Shown here piece by piece: positions 1-8,660 of a DNA stretch of 64,000 bases. Both the position numbers and the translations under genes were made by a program. The notes under the pieces are model-generated. The model was not told where the DNA came from. It saw only the letters and a program-made list of their open reading frames with translations, and searched no databases. Within the stretch, counting starts at the first letter, position 1, and the number at the start of each line of letters is the position of its first letter. The DNA comes from Cydia pomonella (Eukaryota; Arthropoda; Insecta; Lepidoptera; Tortricidae), in assembly GCF_033807575.1 (NCBI RefSeq), contig NC_084707.1:19764550-19828549 (forward strand), written 5' to 3'.

Positions 1-2
1 GT

Positions 3-2735
3 GCACCTAGGACCGCCGGAGGTGTCCCTGCATGGCAAGCACGGATCGAGCGACGTATCAGCTCGTTTAGGACTCTCATTGCAAAGCTGACCTGCTTCAG
101 GGGGGGCAACCACCGCCCCAGAGTAATGCGCTTTGTGAACCAGGCGTTTGCGGGGACGGATATCAGGCCCCGCGACTACATGGCCAATGTCACGGAGCGC
201 ATCGACTTTCTGAAGCAGAAAGTCTATGCATGGGCTAACCGTATTCGCCGCTACAGAAAGCGTGTGGATCGATTCCAGCAGAATCGTCTTTTTCAGAGTG
301 ATCAAAGGAAGGTATACCGAAAGTGGGAGGAAACCAACCTTCGTGCGTCCGACACGCGGTCGCCGGATACTACTGCCATGACTGATTTCTGGCGTAGCAT
401 CTGGTCAGTGCCTGTCGAACACACCGAGGGGAGTTGGATGAGTGTTGTCGAGCGTGAGTGCGAGTCCATTGAACCTATGGGGGCAGTCACCATCAGCCCC
501 GATGACGTAAGTTGTGCCATCCGCACGGCCCAGAACTGGAAAAGTCCTGGGCCGGATGGATTGCACAACTTCTGGCTAAAATGGTTCCAATGCTCGCACT
601 CGCGCTTGGCAGCACAATTTCAACAAGCCCTCGAGCTTGGTTCTCTCCCACCTTCCTTAACAACTGGTGTCACCTTCCTGCTCTATAAGTCCGGTAGTAC
701 CACGGAAGCAAAGAACTACAGACCCATCACGTGCTTGCCTACACTCTACAAGCTCCTTACATCCATTTTGAGATCAAAAATAAACGCGCACATTGTCGCT
801 AACAACATTTTGGCCTCCGCTCAAAATGGATGTAGGGTTGGGTCCCGTGGTACTAAAGAGCTCCTCCTCATAGACATGACCATTTGCCAACAAATCCGGC
901 GGAATAGGGGGGCCCTCTCTGCGGCTTGGATTGACTACAAGAAGGCCTATGATTCGGTGCCTCACTCATGGCTGGGGAGGGTCTTAGAGCTGTATAAAGT
1001 TGATACAGCTTTAAGAGCCTTCCTAAGCGCGTGTATGAGGCAGTGGACCACAGTCCTTCGTCAACCAGGAGATGGGGATGACCGCCCTGGCCCGCAGGAT
1101 TTTATAAGGATTGAGCGAGGAATATTTCAGGGTGATAGTCTGAGTCCCCTGTGGTTCTGCCTAGCTCTGAATCCCCTCAGCACCCTGCTGACGGATTCGG
1201 GATTAGGTTGCCGGCTTCGGAGAGAGGGTGAAGTCATTTCTCACCTTCTGTACATGGATGACCTCAAATTATTTGCACCAAATAGCCAAGACTTGTTGGA
1301 GCTACTGAAAACCACCGAAGATTTCAGTAGTGCCATCAACATGGAGTTTGGTGTCGATAAATGTGCGGTTATGCATGTACAGCGGGGGAAGGTTGTAAAT
1401 TCAACAAATTTACAACTTTCTGAGACAATGTCTTTCAGATCTATCTCTGAATCAGAAACCTACAAATACCTTGGTATGACACAGTCGTTGGGTATTGAGG
1501 ACGAGGGTATTAGACAGTCGGTAAAGGAGCGCTTTTTCAGTCGGCTCACAAAAGTCCTTAACAGTCTTTTGTCAGGAGGCAACAAAGTGCGCGCCTTCAA
1601 CGCCTGGGTAATGCCCCTACTCATATACTCCTTTGGCATACTAAGATGGACTCAGACCGAGCTGGACGCCCTGGATCGGAGGGTCCGACTAATGCTCACC
1701 ACACATCGTATGCTGCACCCACGCTCGTCAGTTATGAGATTGTACATCCCACGGAAGAGTGGAGGTCGAGGCTTCCTAAACGCCAAAGATCTCCACAACC
1801 GCGAGGTGTGCAATCTCAGGAATTATTTCCTTAACAACGAGTGTGGGATGCATCGGGATGTGGTGGCAGTAGACAGGAACCTCACGCCGCTCTCCTTGGC
1901 AAACGAGAACTGGCGCAAACCTGTGGTACTAAGTACTGCGGATCGCAAGGCGGCATGGGAGAGTAAGGTGCTACACGGGCGGTTCTACAAGGCCCTCACG
2001 GGACCCGACGTAGACCTGCTCGCGTCGGTGAACTGGTTACGATTCGGGGACCTCTTCGGAGAAACCGAGGGTTTTGCCTGTGCAATTGCGGACGAAGTTA
2101 TGATGACGAACAACTATCGGAAATATATCCTGAAGGACGGTACGGTCGACATTTGTCGGGCATGCCGCCGTCCCGGAGAGTCACTCAGGCATATCATTTC
2201 CGGTTGTTCTCATCTTGCTAACGGCGAGTACTTGCACAGACATAATCTCGTAGCCAGGATTATTCACCAGCAACTTGCTCTTCTATATGGCCTTGTGGAC
2301 CGCGAAGTACCGTACTACAAGTACTCACCTGCGCCAGTTCTCGAAAATGGTCGTGCCACGCTCTATTGGGATCGATCTATTATTACTGACAGGACTATTG
2401 TAGCCAATAAGCCTGACATCGTGATAATAGATCGATCGCAACGCCGGGCCGTGCTCGTCGACATCACCATCCCCCATGATGAGAATCTCGTGAAAGCCGA
2501 GAAGGACAAGTCCAGTAAGTACCTAGACTTGGCTCACGAGATAACCGCCATGTGGGATGTTGATTCGACGATCATTGTCCCGATAGTCGTTTCAACGAAT
2601 GGTCTCATAGCGAAGAGTCTCGACCAACACCTTGAGAGACTCTCGCTAGGTGGTTGGATCAAGGGTCAGATGCAGAAGGCGGTGATCTTGGACACGGCGC
2701 GGATAGTCCGCCGGTTCCTCTCTCTGCGGCCCTGA
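3..2735 (+). CDS. LINE retrotransposon polyprotein, RLE type (R4/Dong-like), 5' end outside window
   Basis: Reverse transcriptase plus endonuclease of a non-LTR retrotransposon, which copies its RNA into DNA at a nicked target. The frame is open from base 3, so the ORF runs in from outside the window; the first ATG at 126 is internal. Reverse transcriptase motifs are visible in order: AWIDYKKAYDSVPH (motif A, near 928), GIFQGDSLSPLWFCLALNPL (motif B, near 1120) and LLYMDDLKLFA (catalytic box, near 1240). Near 2150 is a CCHC knuckle, CRACRRPGESLRHIISGC, and near 2416 a PD...D restriction-like nuclease core (KPDIVIIDRSQ...VDIT). This C-terminal order is that of the R2/R4/NeSL group, and the YMDD box suggests R4/Dong. 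The nearly 2.7-kb frame has no stop, so the copy is young. It lies in the direction expected for intron 1 of CDC23, on the opposite strand. Confidence 0.9.
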   Translation, partial: APRTAGGVPAWQARIERRISSFRTLIAKLTCFRGGNHRPRVMRFVNQAFAGTDIRPRDYMANVTERIDFLKQKVYAWANRIRRYRKRVDRFQQNRLFQSDQRKVYRKWEETNLRASDTRSPDTTAMTDFWRSIWSVPVEHTEGSWMSVVERECESIEPMGAVTISPDDVSCAIRTAQNWKSPGPDGLHNFWLKWFQCSHSRLAAQFQQALELGSLPPSLTTGVTFLLYKSGSTTEAKNYRPITCLPTLYKLLTSILRSKINAHIVANNILASAQNGCRVGSRGTKELLLIDMTICQQIRRNRGALSAAWIDYKKAYDSVPHSWLGRVLELYKVDTALRAFLSACMRQWTTVLRQPGDGDDRPGPQDFIRIERGIFQGDSLSPLWFCLALNPLSTLLTDSGLGCRLRREGEVISHLLYMDDLKLFAPNSQDLLELLKTTEDFSSAINMEFGVDKCAVMHVQRGKVVNSTNLQLSETMSFRSISESETYKYLGMTQSLGIEDEGIRQSVKERFFSRLTKVLNSLLSGGNKVRAFNAWVMPLLIYSFGILRWTQTELDALDRRVRLMLTTHRMLHPRSSVMRLYIPRKSGGRGFLNAKDLHNREVCNLRNYFLNNECGMHRDVVAVDRNLTPLSLANENWRKPVVLSTADRKAAWESKVLHGRFYKALTGPDVDLLASVNWLRFGDLFGETEGFACAIADEVMMTNNYRKYILKDGTVDICRACRRPGESLRHIISGCSHLANGEYLHRHNLVARIIHQQLALLYGLVDREVPYYKYSPAPVLENGRATLYWDRSIITDRTIVANKPDIVIIDRSQRRAVLVDITIPHDENLVKAEKDKSSKYLDLAHEITAMWDVDSTIIVPIVVSTNGLIAKSLDQHLERLSLGGWIKGQMQKAVILDTARIVRRFLSLRP

Positions 2736-2915
2736 CCACCGGCAGCTTGGGCCCTGCCCCGCTGCTGGCGGCACACTAGGTTAAGTTTTTTACAATGTGT
2801 TTATATGTGTTTTGTATAGTATTTTTTGATGTATTTTTATATTTTACTTTTATATCCATATTGTAAGAAACATAACCTAAGAAGAAAGAGAAATAAAGAG
2901 AATAAATAATAATTT
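2736..2915 (+). other. 3' untranslated tail of the RLE LINE
   Basis: The stretch after the stop is AT-rich and ends in overlapping polyadenylation-like motifs (AATAAAGAGAATAAATAATAA, near 2890-2910). No clean poly-A or target duplication can be fixed, because the 5' end of the element is outside the window. Confidence 0.5.
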
Positions 2916-3569
2916 ATGTCACAATCTACACTGTATGAGGTCACCTCACATTTGTATAGCTCCATTTGGCAGGTGAGGTGATCACAAGATCTATATTTCA
3001 AACCAGGGAGTTTCTAGTACTCACCACACTTTTACAATTAAAAAGTATGTAGAAATAAACAACATGTTTATCTGTGAGTCAAGTTTAGTGGTTATAACAT
3101 AAAAGTTAGCAAATGTGGCAAATAACATCTTTTATATTACCTAATAGTTACCACATGTGCATCAAAATTTTTAACTCAATTCCAGAAAATTTCAAATTTC
3201 TCCCTTTACATTTATTTAAAAGACAGCTTTATCAATGGCTCAAGGAACAAATGTTTTATTCAACGAGTGACCTCTTCGACAGGAACACATAATATATGTT
3301 ACGAGCTTACGAGTATGTATATTTTAAGTTTAGTTTTAGTACTTAATCTTAATCTAGTTTTAAGATTACTTTGCATGCTATTGTGTAGCAAAATATGTTT
3401 TTGTACTGGAATTTTTACTTACCACCACCATTGTACCATATTTTATGCGAATAAAGGACTTTTACTTTACTTTAACCAAAATTTAGGGTATATAGAATAA
3501 GAGACTATGGCATGTAATGATTTTTCAAGGGCGGTAATATGGCCATTGTTATTGGTAAACTTGGATAGC
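2916..3569. other. AT-rich non-coding stretch, no feature
   Basis: Low-complexity AT-rich DNA without exon-like coding or a recognised repeat. The small open frame at 3267-3500 has the composition of random AT-rich sequence. If CDC23 continues to the left, this is intronic. Confidence 0.5.
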
Positions 3570-3577
3570 ATTATGTT

Positions 3578-4529
3578 TAGGGCTCCCGGTATCCGTGTTA
3601 CACGCCGAAACAGATACCCGTGTTCTTAAGCCCGGCGATTCTAAGAACACGGTTTACACGGAACCGCCGGGATCCGGATTCGTCTCCAAGAAACGTTTCT
3701 CAGATACGTATCTCCGTTTAAACGTGTACTTAAGACCGGCCCGAACGGATCCGAAACAGTTTGAGCCAATGCTTACAAGGTCTACTATTGAATATTGACT
3801 TCAAATGAACTTGTTAAGCGTACAATTCTTTTTAATTGTTTCTAACTGGGTTGATATTACATATTTAGCCAACTATGCAATATATAAATCGAAGTAGGTG
3901 TCCCTATTCTATATTGTCTATTATTTTTAATTTTAAACCTATTCGTCCCTAATTTAGAACGAATTCGTCGCGTACAAATTACAGAATTTATTTCCTCAGT
4001 TCATAACCTTTCTAAAAAGGTACAATTTATGATATTTCATGCTCATTTTTTACAATTAATAATAATAATACCAGAGCAGGTACAGGACTTAGCGTACTTG
4101 ACTTTACTTGTTTGTGTCGTTTTAAACTCGCCGAAGGCATACTTTGTCTCCAGTTTCTTATCTTCTGAGCCAAATTTTTATGTAAATGTGACGGGGCGGC
4201 AACACGTCGAACGTGGTTCGCGGTACGTCCTCTGCTCAGTTTTGCAAAATAACCGTTTATTGAATTTCGACTCTATAAACCAGGGAATAAGGTTAAATAT
4301 GGCAGAAAGTCTAATAATTTGTAGCTCTTAAGTACGCCGGTCCGTTCCTTCGCTGCTCGTCAAGGACGTCTTCGGGGCCACGGGTAAATAAGATTTGTTT
4401 CTTCAAATACCCGTTTATCCATGGAGATGGATCTTAATTACACGTGCGGAACCGGCCAGAAAACCGTTTACGTGTTATTCGGTAACGGATAAACGTGTAA
4501 ACGAAACACGGATTCGACCGCAAGCCCTA
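3578..4529. mobile_element. hAT-like non-autonomous DNA transposon
   Basis: The 952-bp element begins TAGGGCTCCCGGTATCCGTG and ends in the inverse, CACGGATTCGACCGCAAGCCCTA read in two parts: the last bases ...GCAAGCCCTA mirror TAGGGCTTGC, followed by matching ATCCGTGTT blocks. It is flanked by attatgtt (3570-3577) and attatgat (4530-4537), an 8-bp target duplication with one mismatch. TAGGG ends plus an 8-bp duplication are hAT hallmarks. The subterminal zones carry many ACACGG / CCGTTTAcgTG motifs in both orientations, as expected for transposase-binding repeats. There is no transposase ORF, so it is non-autonomous. It sits in CDC23 intron 1. Confidence 0.75.
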
Positions 4530-4559
4530 ATTATGATAGATGCTAAATGTCAAGCTTAC

Positions 4560-4988
4560 CTTAAAAAATGACAGGAGATCCAGCAAAACCTGGGTGGATT
4601 CAGTGTTCTCAGCTCCAGTGTCCGTCGCGTTGTCCAGGCGTTTCTTCTCACTGGACATGTACTGCGCGTACCGGTGCAGGAATACGCATTTCTCGCTCGT
4701 GCAGTTCTCTAAGAAGTGCGCCGCCCTGTCGTACTCTTGACAATCGAAATAACTTTTCGCTAATAAATAAGATTCCTTCTCCTCCGCTATAATTCCATCA
4801 TCGTAACCCGCGGCTGGCTCTTCTATTGTAACTTTATGATCCTTTAATGCAAAATTTAGTTCTGCAAGCCATTTAGTCGTCTGTGACAGACCCCGAGCTG
4901 AGCATTCACGTATTCCGTTTAATATATCCTTTCTGACCTGTTCCAGGTCTATTGGGATATCTCCTTTAGGATTCATTGTAAGCGGCAT
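4560..4988 (-). CDS. Cdc23: CDC23/APC8, first coding exon (rest outside window)
   Basis: N-terminal exon of the anaphase-promoting complex subunit CDC23 (APC8), a TPR scaffold of the nuclear ubiquitin ligase that drives mitotic exit. The 143 codons include SYLLAKSYFDCQEYDRAAHF and a following CVFLHRYAQYMSSEKK, which match the conserved block of vertebrate CDC23 (AKAYFDVKEYDRAAHFL... and a YLSGEKK-type motif). I chose the start MPLTMNPKG at 4988; an in-frame ATG at 5042 would add 18 residues that do not look conserved. The exon ends at a phase-0 donor, AAG|GTAAGC (boundary at 4560). Later exons must lie left of the window, so intron 1 is longer than 4.5 kb and holds the RLE LINE and the hAT element. 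The gene is head to head with HSBP1. Confidence 0.87.
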
Positions 4989-5458
4989 CTTGAGGAAACG
5001 CAAATATCCACAAACAATAAAAAAATCATCAAGCACCGGCAACTAACGAATTATGTCAGTGTCAAGTCAAGTCAACGTCAAGTCAATCTTCAGAAACGTC
5101 AGATTGACTTCGTTTAGAAATGACAGAAAAAAGTTTATACACTCTTGTTATGTTGGTACACATTTTTTTTCTAAATGATTGTATATTCAGATCATACTTA
5201 TGTAGATTTGTTATCTATACTAGTATATCCAAGAGACATTTAAAAACGTTGGTTGGTCCTGCAATATCTCTGTACGAGATAGTCTAGTGATAGATATCTG
5301 TTGAAAAAAAAAACAAACGTAATTTACATTTATTTCATTCCTTTCATTCATTGTATGAACGAAACTGAAGGGAGGACGATTTGTTTTGCGTTTTAACTTG
5401 AGATTGAGCAGCGGTCAGTTGCTTGACGAATTCTAATAAAAGACTGCAATATAAAATC
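4989..5458. promoter_or_regulatory. shared divergent promoter interval of CDC23 and HSBP1
   Basis: 470 bp separate the two start codons, which point away from each other. The interval must hold both 5' leaders and probably a bidirectional core promoter. I see no clear TATA box. Repeated TCAAGTCAA-type words lie at 5060-5090. The call rests on gene arrangement, not on an identified binding site. Confidence 0.5.
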
Positions 5459-5557
5459 ATGGCAGACTCAAACATAGAACCTCCTACAAATGATGTAGAG
5501 AGTAACTATTCAACACCTGCAAATGATCCCAAAAACATGCAGGAAGTAACACAGTAT
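5459..5557 (+). CDS. Hsbp1: HSBP1 coding exon 1
   Basis: 33 codons from the ATG at 5459 to the phase-0 donor before GTAAGT. It encodes the non-conserved N-terminus and the beginning of the coiled coil (MQEVTQY). Confidence 0.9.
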
Positions 5558-5869
5558 GTAAGTATTGTAAGTTTGCTTTTATCTATTACTTTCTGTAAAT
5601 ATATTGTATTGGATATTATAGGATTTTGATATTCATCTCTATTCATTGTTTCTCATTCAATTGTAAAAAGTGGCCATAAAATGTAAACTTAAAGGATTTT
5701 AAATGGTTTCTTACAGGTACAATCACTGCTCCAAAATATGCAAGATAAATTCCAAAGCATGTCAGACCAGATTATAAACAGAATAGATGAGATGGGGACT
5801 CGAGTGGACGAGCTTGAGAAGAATATCACAGACCTCATGACTCAAGCAGGAGTTGAGAATGAAAAGTAG
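5459..5869 (+). CDS. Hsbp1: HSBP1, heat shock factor-binding protein 1 (complete, two exons)
   Basis: Small coiled-coil protein that binds the trimerisation domain of heat shock factor 1 and dampens the heat-shock response; it also acts in endosomal WASH assembly in animals. Exon 1 is 5459-5557 (33 codons, donor TAT|GTAAGT). Exon 2 is 5717-5869 (acceptor TTACAG|GTACAA), giving 83 residues, close to the usual ~76. Exon 2 carries the family signature MQDKFQSMSDQIINRIDEM followed by RVDELEKNITDLMTQAG, a continuous heptad-repeat helix almost identical to the vertebrate protein. The exon-1 N-terminus is variable, as in the family. The 159-nt intron is phase 0. Lies divergent to CDC23. Confidence 0.95.
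5717..5869 (+). CDS. Hsbp1: HSBP1 coding exon 2
   Basis: 50 codons plus TAG after the acceptor TTACAG. It holds the conserved coiled coil ending DLMTQAGVENEK. Confidence 0.95.
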   Translation, partial: VQSLLQNMQDKFQSMSDQIINRIDEMGTRVDELEKNITDLMTQAGVENEK

Positions 5870-6465
5870 GAGTTTCATGCACAATGTTATGGTAACCTTA
5901 AGGTACTTGCTAGTTATTTTGCAATATCAAACATGTTTAGGTAGTATCTAGTTATAATGCAGTTCAAATTATTATAAACAATTTAGGTAAAAATAATTAT
6001 CTTTGATTGGATGTTGTGAAATTTGTGTCATTATGATGTTTTGTGGTTTATAAAAATATATTTAAAATCATTAAGTTACTTCACTTGCCAAAATTTGTAT
6101 ATTGTACATGTTTTGTATAAAAACTGCATTATCACATAACCACACCCCCCACATTAGCTTTCATAAATAAGTGTACCCATTACGGCCTGTTTTTACATTG
6201 ATCAGTGTTAAGTGCGAGTACAGTCCAGTGCAAAAATATGTATTGAAAGAATCGTCTCATGAATATGGTACTATGCTCTTATTACAATGGAATAAGATGC
6301 TATGGGACATATTTTTGAGTAAGATGTCTACACCCATATTTTTACACTTGACTCAAGTAGCAAATGTATGTACTCACACTTAACACTAATCAATGTGTAA
6401 ACTAGCCCTTAGGCTAAGTAATTATTCTTAGGCAATGAAAACACCAATTGCTATTGATAACCTCT

Positions 6466-6471
6466 AATAAA
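6466..6471 (+). terminator. candidate HSBP1 polyadenylation signal
   Basis: AATAAA about 600 bp after the HSBP1 stop in an AT-rich trailer. Other weaker AT-rich sites exist, so the true cleavage site is not fixed. Confidence 0.3.
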
Positions 6472-6479
6472 AGCAATGT

Positions 6480-7436
6480 ACCAATACCATGTAATTTTAA
6501 GAAACTTGATTTTGTAATATAGGATTTAGCATTTATATCACATAATGTGCTAGTTTTGATGTACCATTTTGAAAATAAGCACACGTTTTTTGATATAAGT
6601 CAATTCCAAATTATTTAATTTGTAGCCCTATTTTATAAATTACACTTAGTCGAAAGTACATATTGGTTTCTTTTATTCATACAGATTCATGTTTAGTTTG
6701 GAGGGTGCATATTGATTATCACAGTGCCATGCACTGACTGGCACAAGCAAATATGGAATCAATACACTATGGTACTTATGTCTGCCAGACATGCACCAAA
6801 ATGGCAGACATAAGACAAGTTAATACAAAATGATCTAAAACAGATACATAAAGTATAGGATAAATATTCTGACTGAAAACAACAACCCACAGACAAGTGA
6901 AATTCAGTTATTTCACATTCATACACTTTGCACTCTAGACAAGCAATGTCTGGCCAATTTTAGCCAAATTGTCTGAGATGTACTTTCTTTCAAAATAATC
7001 AGTTCAAATGTCTACCTTATTGTCTAGACAGAAAATATTAAAATTGTACCAATAGTTTTTGACACAGTTTTTGATATTTGCTCAATGTTTGCTCAGTTGT
7101 AAAATGTAAACTGTGTAAACATTTTAAAACAATTATTGTTCACGCGTTCTTTTGTATTTAATATTCAAGCCGCCAAATACGTCATCTCGTAAAAACTGCG
7201 ATAAGGCCAGGGCGTGATGTCCCCGACTTTGATCGAAACTAGTTAGTTAGCGTGCCAAAGCCATCCATAATACGGCCACTGGAATATTACAATCTTTTTA
7301 GTTTTTATCTTGCCTTGGCCTTTTATAACATATGAAAACTCAAAGAAGTTTTGTGGTTGTATTAGCGAGCTGTTATGGCAACCTTCGATCTTCATTAGTA
7401 CCTAGATCAGACGATACCTAAGTTAAGGGCGTCGCC
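6480..7436. other. AT-rich intergenic stretch
   Basis: No coding similarity or clear repeat. Short local inverted words such as CTGCCAGACATGCACCAAAATGGCAG (in two halves, near 6780) occur but no target duplications were found. Confidence 0.4.
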
Positions 7437-7475
7437 ATGGGGAGGGGAGTGGGGGGCTGGGGGGGGGGGGGAGCA
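7437..7475. repeat. G-rich low-complexity tract
   Basis: GGGGAGGGGAGTGGGGGGCTG followed by a run of about 13 G. The spacing of the G runs would allow a G-quadruplex on the plus strand. Confidence 0.6.
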
Positions 7476-7589
7476 GAGGGTGCAGCTGAATCTAAATTTG
7501 TCGGTTGCCCGATCGAGATCTTGACCGGAAGTGAGATATTCAAGATGGCGGCCAATATTGCCCTACATAGCGACCTTAATGAGTTTATA

Positions 7590-8016
7590 TCTTATACCCT
7601 TAAACGAGCAATTCTTGTATATATATATATATCTCGGAAACGGCTCTAACGATTTTGCTGAAATTTGGTATATGGGGGTTTTTGGGTTTGGGAAAACGCG
7701 TGCTTTCGAGTTTTCATGCGTTTTTCTTTCGACGCAGAATATGGTCGCTAATTTCGTGTTGCCGGCCACTGTCCGTTAATCCAGTCCAGCGGGTTAAGAC
7801 GCGGACTGTTAAACGAGTGTTACGGGTTCGAATCTCGCCCGGTGATTTACTTTTGTTTTTTTTTTTTATATGTTCAAGTTTATATATATTTTTTTAATTT
7901 TTATTGTTTTAGACAAGTTTAATTTAGTAAAAAAAATGTAGTTAAGATTATCACCTATACACCACCATATTACAATAAATAGTTATAACCGAGCAAAGCT
8001 CGGTCGCCCAGGTACT
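7590..8016 (+). mobile_element. Helentron/Helitron-like non-autonomous element, copy 1
   Basis: 427 bp shared almost throughout with 36331-36771. The common left end is TCTTATACC...AAACGAGC and the common right end is a hairpin, CCGAGCAAAGCTCGG, followed by TCGCCCAGGTACT. A 5' TC and a short 3' hairpin about 13 nt from the end fit Helitron-like elements; no target duplication is seen, as expected. An internal stretch (near 7780-7845) resembles a pol III A box and B box (GGTTCGAATC). A TATATA microsatellite lies inside. The family name is inference. Confidence 0.6.
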
Positions 8017-8385
8017 ACTTTATTATAATAACACTGAATTTTCTGAAAGTCTAGTCTGGAGTACCTACCTGAAATGTTTCAAAATATACATCCCTTTAAA
8101 GATAGAGATAGCGATAAAATCATCGTCTGCGTCGCACCGAAATACGAAATCCCAGTAATAAGGCATCGTTTAGGATTTAAGTAGTCTTTAATTTTTTAAT
8201 ATACATATATACTCATTTATTTAATTAATTCAATATTTTAATCATTAAATACGCGTTTAGGACATTTAATCTATGTACACATACGAACTAAGACTTGTAC
8301 TTATAAAAATGCGTCTAGTATGAAAACTAAGATAATTAGGAATTAGTATAAATAATTAATGAATCAATCGTTTATTACTCAATTT
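8017..8385. other. AT-rich intergenic stretch
   Basis: No gene or repeat recognised apart from AT-rich low complexity. Confidence 0.4.
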
Positions 8386-8660
8386 ATTAGATAGATAGAT
8401 AGATAAATCATTTATTTGGCAGCTGCAAAAACACACAATAAAGTTTCAATCATCATAAAGAACACAAATTATTACAGGAACAAAATAAAAATAGCACAAA
8501 AGAAAATTGAGAAAACAAAATAGGCATAATTAATAAACAATAAAATAAGCGGCACGAGGAGTTGTGGCTCACAGTGGAGCCGCGGGCCGCCGCCGGCGCC
8601 GCGCCCCACTCCCCGGGCGCCTCGCGTCGATCGGCCGGCCGACCGCGGGCGCATGGCCCG
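8386..8660 (-). mobile_element. reverse-oriented retroelement tail and GC-rich segment
   Basis: Read on the minus strand this ends ...GCAGCTGCCAAATAAATGATT followed by TCTA repeats, the look of a retrotransposon 3' tail with a microsatellite end. Its inner part, 8550-8660, is about 110 bp of very GC-rich DNA, unlike both neighbours. It abuts the 5' truncation of the plus-strand LINE at about 8660, so two retro-derived pieces meet tail-out. Origin of the GC-rich piece is unknown. Confidence 0.4.
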
